Shown here: positions 33,264 to 43,490 of the stretch, piece after piece
Layout of the letters: each line of letters opens with the position of its first letter
Position numbering within the stretch: the stretch's first letter is position 1
Source: Selaginella moellendorffii
Lineage: Eukaryota; Streptophyta; Lycopodiopsida; Selaginellales; Selaginellaceae
Assembly (NCBI RefSeq): GCF_000143415.4
Contig: NW_003314293.1
Location: 664,473-728,472 of the forward strand
Length of the DNA: 64,000 nt
Direction: 5' to 3'
The notes under the pieces: generated by a model
The model's database searches: none
What the model was told of the DNA's origin: nothing
What the model saw: only the letters and a program-made list of their open reading frames with translations
Position numbers and translations under genes: made by a program

Positions 33264-35697
33264 TCATTTCGCGAGCTTCCCTTCGGCTCTAGCAGCCTCC
33301 TTGACGATGACGTTGATTCCTCGCACCCAGAAATCTGCATTGCTCTCACCCGATGCCTGAAAGTGCACCTCTCTCCCGGTGCTGGTGATCACCCTGAAGG
33401 TTCCAGGCCCATCGTCGGACGACCTCCTGTTCTTCTGAAACCTGCTTGAAGCTCCCAGTCCGGCTTCCTTACACGCCACCGTACGCCTGCTTGTGTTACC
33501 CCACGTAAGCAAGCCCGTCCTCAGCATTCGAACCGACTTCAAGTGAGGAGTTCCCTTGCCTTGGCGAGTGTGCTTCGATAGCTGGCCTCCCAACAGGACA
33601 AGCTTCATCGCAAGGTGATCGAGGAGGACCTCTTCAGCCGCTTTCGTTGAGCTAGCCCTCTGGGCCAGAGTCAGAGCTGTCTCTCCCCTGCCGTTTGCGA
33701 GATTGCAATCGGCCCCCGCGTTTAGAAGCACTCTGCAAGCTTCTGCGTGCCCTTCCTTCGCGGCTAGCATCAGCGGGCTGTAGCCTTCCTCGTCCAGCAA
33801 GTTCACGGCGTATCCATGCTTGAGAAGCTTGCTCACACCTTCCAAGTTTCCCCGCCATGATGCGAAGTGGAGCGGCTTGAAGTTCTCCACCTTGAGCAGG
33901 TCGCAGAGGATAGAATCCAGGAGGATTTTTTCCAGTTGCTCCAGCCAGCCACTGTACGTTGCAAGACATATGGCTGTCTCTCCTTTCCTGTTCTTCAAGT
34001 TCATGTCGGCTCCAGCATGCACGAGCAGCCGGAAAACTTCGACGTGACCGGATTGAGCAGCTATCATCAGAGCAGTGTAGCCGTATTGGTCTTGAGCGTT
34101 CACTTCCAAATACGGCTCCTTGAGAAGCCTCGACATGACTTTCACGTCTCCTCTCTTCGCGGCAAAATGAAGCTGCGAAAACACGTGAAGGTTGCTTGAC
34201 TGGATACTGCATCCCGATTCGAGGGCCTTCCATATCACGTCGTTGAAAGATGCACCGTTGCCATTTGCTTTTGCTACTGTAAGAGCACTGTTGCCGCCTG
34301 TGTTTATAAACCCCGCATCTGCCCCGGCCAACAGCAGCTCCTTGCAGCACTGCTCGAGTCCCAGTCTCGCTGCTAGCATAAGACCTGTCTCCTCATTAGC
34401 TCCCACTACGTTCAAATCACATCCGTGTGAGATGAGCGTCTGTAGTATCGGAAGCGACCCATACTTGAGCGCCAAAAGTAGCGGAGGAAACTCTTCGTCG
34501 GCTTTTGTGTGTATACCGTCCTCGACGTTGGCCCCGGACTTGAATAGCAATTCCACTGCTGGTGCATTGCGGCAAAGAATTGCATGGCAGAGAATTGTCC
34601 TCCCAAAATGATCGTCGTTTGGAGAGAAGTAGTTCAGAAGAAGCTCCAGTACTGCACCTGTTTCTTCCCAGTACTCAACAGCACACCATAGCTCGTTGTA
34701 TGGGCTTGCTAGGCCTGCACCGACTCGCACTTCCTCCAGAGATCCAGGCTCCCATGACCATGCTCCGAGCGATGCCTTACACCCAGTTTTTGCTCCTGCC
34801 TGTAAAGAAGCGATAGGACGCATTAGTTCTTAGAAATTAAAACGACGAACTTTGTTCTAACAAGTGATAGTTATGGCATACCTCCAGAAGATATTTGACA
34901 ACGTGAACTTGCCTCCCAACGATGGCGGATATTAGAGGTGTACACCTTACGTTCGCATGAAGAGCTGGCTTTGCCGATCGCAGCAGCATTCTATACCACG
35001 AGTTGATGTCTACTCCACTCTACACTTTCGCCCATCAGTTTTTCAAAAAAACAACTCTTTGTTGACAGCATACCTGGATGAGAGCTTCAACGACGTCCAG
35101 AAAACCCCGGTTACTTGCGTAAGCAAGAGCTTGCACGAGCACTTCGGGCCTTATCATCTCCGACGAAATAAGAATGTGCACGGACTTCACTTGCTGATAC
35201 AGGCAAGCTTCGAGCAGGGCGTCCTCCAAGGCGAGTTGGCCGGCACCAGACCTTTGCAAACAATTCACGATCTCGTGATGGCCCTCTCTTGCTGCTGCCG
35301 TGGACGCATAGCCTCTGAAAAGCTTTTCATTCGGGTCAGCTCCCGCAAGCTGCGAATAGAAGAATGTTTAATGTCAGCGAGAGAGAAAAAAAAAACTCCG
35401 GCATCGATATCTTACCAGTAGCATCTTCGCAATGTAGATGTGACCTGCGTGCGCAGCTGCAAACAAAGCAGTGACATCGGTTTTAAAAATCTCGTGGTCG
35501 ATCTTTACTTCGTCGGGAGCCTCCTCGTGCTGGATAGAATCCGTGTGCTTGACACGCAGACTCACGGGCCCCTTGTAGTTGACATCCACGATCTGATCCG
35601 ACAGCGCCTCGGAGACTCCGAGAACATCGCCCGCCAGAGCGCATTCTATCAGCCGCTGTGACACCGCATGCTCGCCCGCCATAGTCTTCGCATACAT
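33264..35697 (-). CDS. Ankyrin repeat protein with a C-terminal PH-like segment
   Basis: Four exons on minus: 35697-35416, 35349-35074, 35019-34882 and 34799-33264, all phase 0, giving 743 residues. A start five codons later at 35682 (MAGEHAVSQRLIECALAGDV) is equally possible. Ankyrin repeats run from about residue 75 to 600, for example ETGLMLAARLGLEQCCKELL, YGYTALMIAAQSGHVEVFRL and EGYSPLMLAAKEGHAEACRV. The C-terminus has FRVITSTGREVHFQASGESN followed by FWVRGINVIV, which resembles the last strand and helix of a PH domain. Ankyrin repeats mediate protein binding, and the PH-like end suggests a membrane or phosphoinositide link. No transmembrane segment is seen, so this is not the ACD6 type. 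Confidence 0.85.
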
Positions 35698-36371
35698 CAC
35701 GGCGCCGAGCGCCTACATTGCTGCGCGAAACATCCGCCAAGATCAAGCGCGCATTCGATTCCCCCAAAGAATCACTCACCAGGGCTCGAAATATCCACAA
35801 GATCGGCCCCTTGCGCGCTCGATTCACCGACAGGAGCGCTCACCAGGGTCGATCGCCGGCTCAATCGATCCGCATTACAAGATTCGGCGCGGCGCTGCCC
35901 GGGCCTTATCGAGCGCCTGTGCGCGGCGGCGGCCGTCCATCCATCGCTGCGCCACCGCTGCTAGTTCTTACGCGCTCCAGGCACAGGGGGCGCATTTAAA
36001 AGACCTACTGTAGCGTCGCCTTCCTCCCTCCTTTTCTATCTATCTATCCATTCACACTATATACTCCAGCTAGGAAGAGAGCTTACACACGAAAACTCTC
36101 ACACACGACACAAAAATACAAACTCTCTGGCCTGTGAGAAAAATCCCATGCAGGCGTTACATATGCAACCAGCACAGTTAACGTCGACACTGACTGACGC
36201 CGTCAAGTACCCTAACTGTACTGCTAAAATGTATATTCTTCGAATCATAAGAAGCCTTTTTTAGGGCTCTTAAAATACCTTTAGGGCTGTAAGTAGTATA
36301 TTCTCCAAACCAGTGCCATAGATGCCTTTAGGGTTCTTGAGAGGGGGGATTTAGGGTTTATGTAAGAGATA
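35698..36371. other. Divergent intergenic region between the ankyrin and uL16 genes
   Basis: It should contain the promoter of the ankyrin gene on minus and of the uL16 gene on plus. A GC-rich part (35700-35970) is probably 5' UTR or promoter of the ankyrin gene. 36040-36110 has TCTATCTATC and repeated CACACGA. Telo-box motifs next to the uL16 start are listed separately. Confidence 0.5.
36327..36358 (+). promoter_or_regulatory. Two telo-box motifs upstream of the uL16 start
   Basis: TTTAGGGTT occurs at 36327-36335 and again within 36350-36358, 14 bp before the ATG. Related TTTAGGG words lie at 36261 and 36281. Telo boxes (AAACCCTAA in either orientation) are known plant promoter elements enriched in genes for ribosomal proteins and translation. 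Confidence 0.6.
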
Positions 36372-36995
36372 ATGAACACTCTGTTCCAGCGGCTTCTTGC
36401 GGTGCCCCTCACTCCCTCGCGCTTGCAGCTGCCGCATTGCCGGGTAGCTCCATCGACGCTCACAGGTGAGTGGTCGAGTAGCGATTAGCTCAAGAGCGAG
36501 CGAATCTACCCACATTTTCTCAAGAATTTCGCTGCTCCAGGGGGGCGATGTGGCTTTCGATGGGGCACCGTGCGCTGCGCCGGCGCGGCGCCCTATCCCC
36601 CCAAGACCAAGTTCCGCAAGATGCACAAGGGGCGGTGTGAGGGGATCCTGGGCGATGGCAGCAAGCTCGCGTTCGGGACTTTCGGGATCAAGGTGCTACA
36701 CTCGGGGAAGATAACGTACCAGACGATCGAGGCTGCGCGGCGGGTCATCTCGCGGAGGATCAAGGGCAGCGGCCGGATGTGGATCCGTGTCATTGCGAAC
36801 TATCCGGTGACGAGCAAGCCCCTGGCGACTCGGATGGGGAAAGGCAAAGGCAACGTCTCGGGATACGTCGCTCGCTGCAAAGCTGGGAAGATCCTGTTTG
36901 AGGTGGATGGCTTAGCTCCGGTTGCTGCGAAGGAAGCGCTCATTCAAGCCGGGCATAAGATTGGCCTCCGGACCAAGATCGTCGAGTGGTCGTGA
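36372..36995 (+). CDS. RPL16: Mitochondrial-type ribosomal protein uL16 (L16), nuclear-encoded
   Basis: Two exons: 36372-36465 encodes a presequence (MNTLFQRLLAVPLTPSRLQL, rich in Leu, Arg and hydroxylated residues, no acidic ones), and 36541-36995 encodes the mature protein; 182 residues in total. The intron lies in phase 1 between presequence and body. The body begins YPPKTKFRKMHKGRCEGILG and keeps SGRMWIRV, PVTSKPLATRMGKGKGNVSG and FEVDG, close to mitochondrial plant L16. L16 sits near the peptidyl-transferase centre of the large subunit. In many plants rpl16 remains in the mitochondrial genome, so this gene reflects transfer to the nucleus. Import into mitochondria rather than plastids is inferred from sequence type. 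Confidence 0.9.
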
Positions 36996-37200
36996 AAGAG
37001 TTTTGCCAGGTTTGTGTGAGAGGTCTCTGGTCTTCTGTTTGCTCACTGGACGTTTGCCTTTTAGGAGCTCTCGATCGATCAACAGCAACTGTAAGCTAAG
37101 ATTTTTTTTTTCTTGCTTCAAACTCTTGTGAATCTCACCATGAAATACAGTCTTCTTTTTGGGAAGCCAAGCTCGCTAGCTGTGAAATGAAGCACTCTGG

Positions 37201-39372
37201 ATGAGTACGCAACAAAGCAGGATAAGATCCAACGCAGCGGCTTTACTTACCAGGATACGAGCTTGCAGAAACTTGGAAAGAGCAAGAAAAGTTCACGCCG
37301 AGGCTGTAGAAACCGGTGACCATCTCGAAGCGTTCGTCGCAAACTCTCTTGTCAGGATGTTCGCAAAGTGTGGCAGCATGGCCGACGCTCGTCACGTCTT
37401 CGACAAGCTTCCACTGCCCGATGTAGCGTCGCAAAACGCACTGATTCAAGGCTACGCGGAGAACGGACAGGGTGAAGTTGCCTTGGAGCTCTTCGAAAGC
37501 TTGCGGCAGCGTAGCTACAGGCCGAGTTCCCGTAGCTTTGTCGCTGTTCTCAAGGCTTGCATCGATCTAGCAGCGAAAGAGGAGGCCAAACTGGTCGATG
37601 GAAGGCCCGTGAAGTCGGACAGTCTCGGAAAAGGAGTGGAGATCCATGTTCTCGCAGGAAAACTCGGTTGTCTCGGCAGCATCTTCGTGCTAAACAGCCT
37701 GATCAGCTTCTACGCGAAGTGTGGCAGCATGGTGGACGCTCGCAGGGTGTTCGACGGCATGAAGCAGCGAGATATAGTCTCCTGGACGAGTTTGATGCTC
37801 GGCTACGTTGAAAGTGGAGAGCCAGAGATGGGGCTGGATCTGTTCGCAGCGTTGCTAGCCCAACGAGACTGTGATCCGGACGCTACAACCTTCGTGGCTG
37901 CTCTCAATGCTTGCACTGCTCTGGCGGCGAAAGAAGATGGCAGACTTGTCGATGGAAGAGTTCTGAGACTTAAGTCGCTGGAGCAGGGAATGGCGATTCA
38001 CTGCGAAGCTCGGAAGCTCGGCTATGATCTCCACAGCGTCTTCGTGGCGAACAGCTTGATCAACATGTACGCCAAGTGTGGAGGCTCGCTGGACGCTCGT
38101 AAAGTCTTTGACAGTATGACGCACCACGACGTTGTCTCCTGGAATTCTTTGATACTGGGCCTTGTCGAGAACTCTCAAGGTGGACTGGCTTTGGATCTGT
38201 TTCCCTGCTCGAGCTGCCCTGCTCAAACTCTCAGCTTCGTGATCGCCCTCAAGGCCTGTAGCTGCGTTGCTGCCAGTGAGGATGGAGAACTTGTCGATGA
38301 TAAGATGGTGAAAGTCGAAGCTCTGGCGAAGGGGATGGAGATCCACTCTCGAGCACGAAAGCTGGGCCACGAGTCGGAGATTCTCGTCGCAAACGCGCTG
38401 GTTGACATGTACGCGAAGTGCGGAAGCTTGGAGGACGCTCGCGGGATTTTCAACCGGATGCCGCTGCACAGCCTTGTTTCCTGGACGAGTTTGATGCTCG
38501 GGTACGCGGAGAATGGCGATGCTGACCAAGCGCTGGAACTCTTCGCCTTGGTGCGAGCTCGAGGCTGCGACGTGCGGGCATATCTCGCGGCGCTGAAAGC
38601 TTGCGGGACTGTGGTGTCGCTGGACCTCGCAAGAGCCATCCATGAAGACATCACTCGAGCCGGACTGGAGAATTCTCTGGCTCTGGACACCGGCCTGGTC
38701 GACGTTTACGCCAAGTGTGGAAGCTTGGATTCTGCTCGTCGAGTTTTCGATGCTGTAGCCTCGAAAGACTCGGTGACTTGGACAGCGCTCGTAGCGGGCT
38801 ATGGCAGACAAGGTGACACAAGCCGGGTCTTCGAGTTCTTTCACAGGATGCAAGACGAGGGACTTCGGCCAAACGCTGTGACTTTCCTGTGTCTTCTCAC
38901 TGCCTGTAGCCATGGTGGGCTTGTCGAGACGGGGAAGAGCTACTTCCAGGCGATGGAGCCCAGATATGGTCTTGTTCCTGGTATCGAGCACTACCACTGC
39001 ATGCTGGACATGCTTGGTCGCGCCAACGAGCTCGAGAGTGCCGTGGAGATGGCGAGAAGGATGCCTTTCAAGCCAAACCCGGTGACTTGGATCACCATCC
39101 TGGGAGCCTGTCACAAGTGGAAGAACGTCGCGGTGGGAAGGATTGCGTTTGACGCGCTGGTGGAGCTGGAAGTCGGCGAAGGAGCCGTGTACACGCTCAT
39201 GTCCAGCATCTATGGAGCTCGAGGGATGTGGGAAGAACAGGCTCGAGTGCTGGAGGCCATGAGAAGAGCTCGAAAGAAACCGAGACGGCGATGGTGGTCG
39301 GACCAAATGGAAAGGATTATCGGTGGCGATTCTTGTCAAGCTCGCTGTTTGTCTGGAAAATCAAATTTTTAG
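37201..39372 (+). CDS. PPR protein, PLS class with E motif, no DYW domain
   Basis: Intronless, 723 residues from ATG at 37201. Repeats of the long PLS type are clear: VANSLVRMFAKCGSMADARH, VFDGMKQRDIVSWTSLMLGY, VANALVDMYAKCGSLEDARG. The E region (VTWITILGACHKWKNVAVGR, then VYTLMSSIYGARGMWEEQAR) is followed by a basic tail ending near RRWWSDQMERII, so no deaminase domain is present. Such proteins can guide editing by recruiting a separate DYW partner. Between repeats, long insertions of about 20 residues (KEEAKLVDGRPVKSDSLGKG and similar) occur after each CTALAAKE-type helix; the same insertion is found in the PPR gene at 52.8 kb, showing these two are close paralogues. The start lacks an obvious transit peptide but is basic. 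Confidence 0.92.
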   Translation: MSTQQSRIRSNAAALLTRIRACRNLERARKVHAEAVETGDHLEAFVANSLVRMFAKCGSMADARHVFDKLPLPDVASQNALIQGYAENGQGEVALELFESLRQRSYRPSSRSFVAVLKACIDLAAKEEAKLVDGRPVKSDSLGKGVEIHVLAGKLGCLGSIFVLNSLISFYAKCGSMVDARRVFDGMKQRDIVSWTSLMLGYVESGEPEMGLDLFAALLAQRDCDPDATTFVAALNACTALAAKEDGRLVDGRVLRLKSLEQGMAIHCEARKLGYDLHSVFVANSLINMYAKCGGSLDARKVFDSMTHHDVVSWNSLILGLVENSQGGLALDLFPCSSCPAQTLSFVIALKACSCVAASEDGELVDDKMVKVEALAKGMEIHSRARKLGHESEILVANALVDMYAKCGSLEDARGIFNRMPLHSLVSWTSLMLGYAENGDADQALELFALVRARGCDVRAYLAALKACGTVVSLDLARAIHEDITRAGLENSLALDTGLVDVYAKCGSLDSARRVFDAVASKDSVTWTALVAGYGRQGDTSRVFEFFHRMQDEGLRPNAVTFLCLLTACSHGGLVETGKSYFQAMEPRYGLVPGIEHYHCMLDMLGRANELESAVEMARRMPFKPNPVTWITILGACHKWKNVAVGRIAFDALVELEVGEGAVYTLMSSIYGARGMWEEQARVLEAMRRARKKPRRRWWSDQMERIIGGDSCQARCLSGKSNF

Positions 39373-39496
39373 CTGAGAGTGTATCCAAGTAGTTGCTGGA
39401 AAAGTCTAGAGCTTGAGGAAGAAGAAAAAGAGCATCACGTAGCGGGCAATAGCCGTAACGCGCTAAAACTCGTGTAGGAAAATCTTTTATTTGGGG

Positions 39497-39534
39497 CCAA
39501 TCCAGGAAAGTAGCACCTGAGAGAGACATATAAA
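39497..39534 (+). promoter_or_regulatory. CCAAT and TATA boxes of the SRC2-like gene
   Basis: CCAAT at 39497-39501 and TATAAA at 39529-39534 lie about 145 and 115 bp before the SRC2-like ATG, in the expected order and spacing. Confidence 0.55.
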
Positions 39535-39646
39535 GGTAGGGTTTAAAATTCCACAAGAGAGAGAAGAAAAAAAGAGAGGCTTACTTTTGAGCGTGTTCTT
39601 GTGGACTTGTTCCTTGTTCTACAGGTTTTGCTCGATCGATCGATCC

Positions 39647-40552
39647 ATGGGAAAGAGGAGAGTGGAGATCAACATCATCTCCGCCGAGGGCCTCAAGCTC
39701 TCGCCGAGCTTCGGTAAGCCTCACACCTACGCAGTGGTATGGATCCATCCCTCCAAGAAGTTCTACACCCACGTCGACCAAGAGGGCGCCAAGAACCCCG
39801 TCTGGAACCAGAAGCTCGTCATCAGCGCCGACACCTACTCGCTGGAGCAAGGCTCGGGCAAATTCACCATCGAGATCTTCCACCGCGGCCACATCCACGA
39901 CAAGCCCATCGGCACCGTCGAGGTCCCGTTCAAGGAGCTCCCACACGAGGCGCGATTCAACCGCGAGACCCCGTCGGAGATCCAGTACATGGCGTTTGAG
40001 ATCCGGCGCCCCTCGGGAAGAATGAAAGGCGTCCTCAACCTCTCGATCCGCCTGAGGGAAGTCTCGCCACACTGCAGCAGCAGCAGCAGTAGCAGCAGTA
40101 GCTGCTCTTCCGAGCCAAGCTCCCCAAGAAATTCTGGAAAATTTCCTCCTCCTCCTCCTCCTCCTCCACCGCAAGATCCAGTCTATCCCCCAAGCTATCC
40201 TCCTCCTCCACCGCAAGATCCAGTCTATCCCTCAAGCTATCCTCCTCCAGGCTATCCCTCTTACGGCGCTCCCAGCAGCTACGATCGAGACTACCACCAG
40301 CCGCAGAGCTATGGCTATGGCGGAAATTTCCAGCAGCAGCCTCCTCTAGGCTATGGAAATTTGGGGCCAGGATATGGACAAACGCAGCCGAATTACTACG
40401 CTCCTCCTCCTCCTCCTCCTGCTGCCAAGAGCGGCCATAGCAATCTTGCGCTTGGAGCTGGAATCGCCGCTGGAGCACTGGGAGGGCTCGTTCTCGGTGA
40501 GGTCGTGGAAGACATCGCGGAGAATGCCGACGACGACGACGATTTCGAATGA
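39647..40552 (+). CDS. SRC2-like C2-domain protein
   Basis: Intronless, 301 residues. The ATG at 39647 (MGKRRVEINIISAEGLKLSP) is chosen because the C2 domain starts directly after it. The C2 domain covers residues about 5-140 (KPHTYAVVWIHPSKKFYTHV, NPVWNQKLVI, FTIEIFHRG, IGTVEVPFKEL). A serine run, proline-rich PPPPPP and YPPS blocks and a Tyr/Gly/Gln-rich stretch follow. The end is GHSNLALGAGIAAGALGGLV, a glycine-alanine hydrophobic helix, and an acidic tail. This is the order in plant SRC2 (soybean gene regulated by cold), a protein linked to ER and vacuole trafficking and to activation of RbohF at the plasma membrane. A shard of its 3' end lies at 45495. Confidence 0.9.
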   Translation: MGKRRVEINIISAEGLKLSPSFGKPHTYAVVWIHPSKKFYTHVDQEGAKNPVWNQKLVISADTYSLEQGSGKFTIEIFHRGHIHDKPIGTVEVPFKELPHEARFNRETPSEIQYMAFEIRRPSGRMKGVLNLSIRLREVSPHCSSSSSSSSSCSSEPSSPRNSGKFPPPPPPPPPQDPVYPPSYPPPPPQDPVYPSSYPPPGYPSYGAPSSYDRDYHQPQSYGYGGNFQQQPPLGYGNLGPGYGQTQPNYYAPPPPPPAAKSGHSNLALGAGIAAGALGGLVLGEVVEDIAENADDDDDFE

Positions 40553-40619
40553 AGAACCCTTAGGCCTAGGCCTAACTTCTATTCAATAAAGTTCTCATTC
40601 TCTCATTCCATCATCTCAT

Positions 40620-41900
40620 CGCAAATGGATTTCAAAGAAATATTTCACGACCTAGCTCTCATCTGTTCACTTTGATTTTTTTGTTTTCTTTGTGCTACAC
40701 TGCTGCTATTGAATTTAGTAGATCTAAGCTCGTGTACACAGATTATTACTCTTTCTTTGCTTTCGTCAAAACAATTCAAGATCAACCTAATTTATTTTAA
40801 AAAAAACCTCTAAACCCTAAGTTCTTCCCCAAAAATACAAGCCATATAAATAAAAAATTAATAAAGTATAAATGAAAAATATGAATTTCTAGTATTTAAT
40901 ATATAAATTAAGTTAAAAAATAATGGAAATTTTACATAAATATTACATCTGCTAATAATAATTTATCCTTTAAGTTATTGTTATATAAACCTATAAAGTT
41001 TTTTATTTAGGGATTAAAATTATATTAACAATAAGGAAAAATAAAAAAAGTGTTGTCATGAGTGTTGAAAGTTTTTTAGAGATTAAAAAGTAATTATAAC
41101 TAACGTGCTCTTTTTAAATTTTAGAAAATATTAAAATTATATAGTTAATGTATTAGTAGTTTATAATTTAAATATATATATTTAATTAAAGTATTTATCA
41201 TTTATTTAGCTCTAGTCAATAAATCATTAAATATATAAATAAAATATAACAATTGAATGTTTAAATTTAATACTTCAAGATTCCACAATAATTTTATTTA
41301 ATTATATCTTTATAATAAAATTTAATATTTAAATTTGTTTAAAGAAAATTTTATAAATACTAATTTTAGATATGAGTTTTCAATAATGTGTATTTTATTA
41401 TCTCATGACAACCAACATCCCAATTAATCCTCATATATATCATTTATGATGGCAGGTAGCACTAAGAATTTTAATAATATAATAATAAATAAATTTTTTT
41501 ATTTTAACAACAATTATAAAAATTTCAGTCACATTAATTAATCCATGATATTAAAAATTTTAGAGAACTTATTACCGTTACTTAGAGAGGGTCGATTACC
41601 TTAGCTTGAGTTGAGAGAGGCACTGCAACTTATGGCTTACAATATGGATAAAATTTATAAAGAAAAATAAAACACAAACATAAAAAATGAATATAACTAA
41701 CATTTTATTGTAGTTATAATAATTATCACAACACATTCATTAATTCCAGATAGATTTAGTTTTTCATAATTTACAATCAATTAGATTTATATATTTATAA
41801 ATTAAATACGTGGTAAGATGACTTTAATTACTTTTATTATTAATTATATTACATGTTTTAGATCCTAGTTAATTCTAATGTCTTGAGCAAACCCGCATAG
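40620..41900. other. AT-rich intergenic region
   Basis: About 1.3 kb with very high A+T and no open frame of note, framed by gene-like GC content on both sides. I see no repeat structure beyond simple A/T runs. Confidence 0.6.
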
Positions 41901-41999
41901 CCATAAGAGCCACAGTTTTTGATGCTCCACTCGTCCAGAGAAGCATCTGGATTCTATCTGTATCTCCTGTAAGCCTTGCATTCTAAGCTGTCATGAAAC

Positions 42000-43480
42000 C
42001 CAACATGACACTACGTGCACAGCCGAGTGTCACAAGCCCCACAGACAAAGATCGAAGAAAACGAGCTCTTGTACACACTGATGCCGCCGATGGCTTGGGC
42101 CTTGCAGAAGAACTGGGCGATGGCACACTGCTGAGGCTGATTAGTGGCAAAACCTGTAGCTCACCTGCTCGAGGCTACGAAAACTCTCACAGAAGATTTG
42201 CACAGCTCGTCCATCTGCTGTGGAGCAAGGCTGCAAAGTCGGCAATAAGGAACACCTCCTGGTAGCCTTCGGCAGTGCAAGTGATTTGGAATCATCACTG
42301 TTCCTGATACTCGATCAAAGCTGGTTGGCAACACAATCGCAGCAAAAGGCCACAAGCCTCGAGCTTGTACTCGTTGATGATCGAGCATAAGCAAACTGGA
42401 CAATCCTTTGCTGTTTTTACTGCCACTGGATTGCTTCGTTCGATCTACAGAACTTCTTGCCTTCCTTTCTCCACACACTCCACGCACGAACAAGGAATGC
42501 CACCAGTGGTTCATGCTCACAGCAGCTCCCATTGATTTTTCCAGCCCCGCTAAGTCGACCCCAAATTTTCCAAACAGAGCTCTCATCACCCCAAGAGGAG
42601 GCCCATCACCTTGCAGTGAGATCTGTCGCTCCTGGTTAGCTCCAACACGAAGGCGAGATTTGCAGGGCCTGACCGTGAACTCTGTAGTAGCGCCGGTCGC
42701 ACCAGCTAACCAGCTTCATCCAGCAGGCCATCTTCGAGAGAAGCACCTTCCACCAGTTTTTCTTGAGCTGTCTTGCACCGAGCCACACCTTGCAAGCTCA
42801 AGGATGAAATTTCAATCACCTGTTCACCAAGATGCGCTGGTACTTGTCGTTCGTACTTCGTTCTTCGTACTCACCCGCAGCTTTCTCATGAATCACGACA
42901 CTTCATCAAGGTGAAGCAAGAATTTATGGGAAGCTTTGAGTGGAAAGAAGATGACGAAGATGTCGGGAGGATCACACATGAGATGAGAGCCGTGACAGCA
43001 GCAACCGCAGCTCGCTGGTTAGCTTTCGTCACGGGAGTGATAAACAGACTGTTGCCGGCCTTTGAAAGTGCGTCTTGGACCCCGAGTTTCAGCGCAGATG
43101 CTGACGATCGAAAGGCTCCAAAAAGCTTGAAATGCCTTCACCGCACTCGTCAAAGAGAATGAGCAGCTCGTTGTCAACCAGCTTCGTATGCCAGCAAAGT
43201 GGACGCCCCAGGCTCTTTCACCATTCCGCTAGACCGATCAGAATCACGGGTGTTCGAAATTCTCAATGCACTCTCTCGCGCTTGTCTCGCCAAGGTTGTC
43301 TCCACCGCCAGATGCTGCATGGCTTCTGTAGCATATACGTGCAGCTCGTTCACGCGACTCTCGATCCTGGACCTTGTGTGGCTGCCACCTCTAGCCTCGA
43401 GCTGCTTTTGTAGCAAAGCTAGTCCGCTCTGTTTTTTGGACTCTAGCCATGAGAGTGTCCCTATGACCGTTCTGTGAAGT
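42000..43480 (-). other. Possible degraded coding region, unrecognised
   Basis: The base composition rises to coding level and several minus-strand segments look protein-like. Examples are RSRIESRVNELHVYATEAMQ and KLVDNELLILFDECGEGISS at 43400-43100, VARCKTAQEKLVEGASLEDG near 42790-42730, and MRALFGKFGVDLAGLEKSMG at 42585. Stops and frame changes separate them and I found no plausible intron set. A plus-strand frame at 42900-43160 (FEWKEDDEDVGRITHEMRAV) competes. I do not recognise a family; it may be a decayed gene or one with exons I could not join. Confidence 0.3.
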
Positions 43481-43490
43481 CTTTTCCTCC

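Noticed and set aside
37855-39339. Minus-strand open frame of 494 codons
   Set aside because: It is antisense to the PPR gene at 37201-39372. PPR codon bias leaves the antisense frame open, and the His/Arg-rich product matches nothing.
39581-40478. Minus-strand Arg/Glu-rich frames opposite the SRC2-like gene
   Set aside because: They arise from the proline-rich and serine-rich repeats read backwards.
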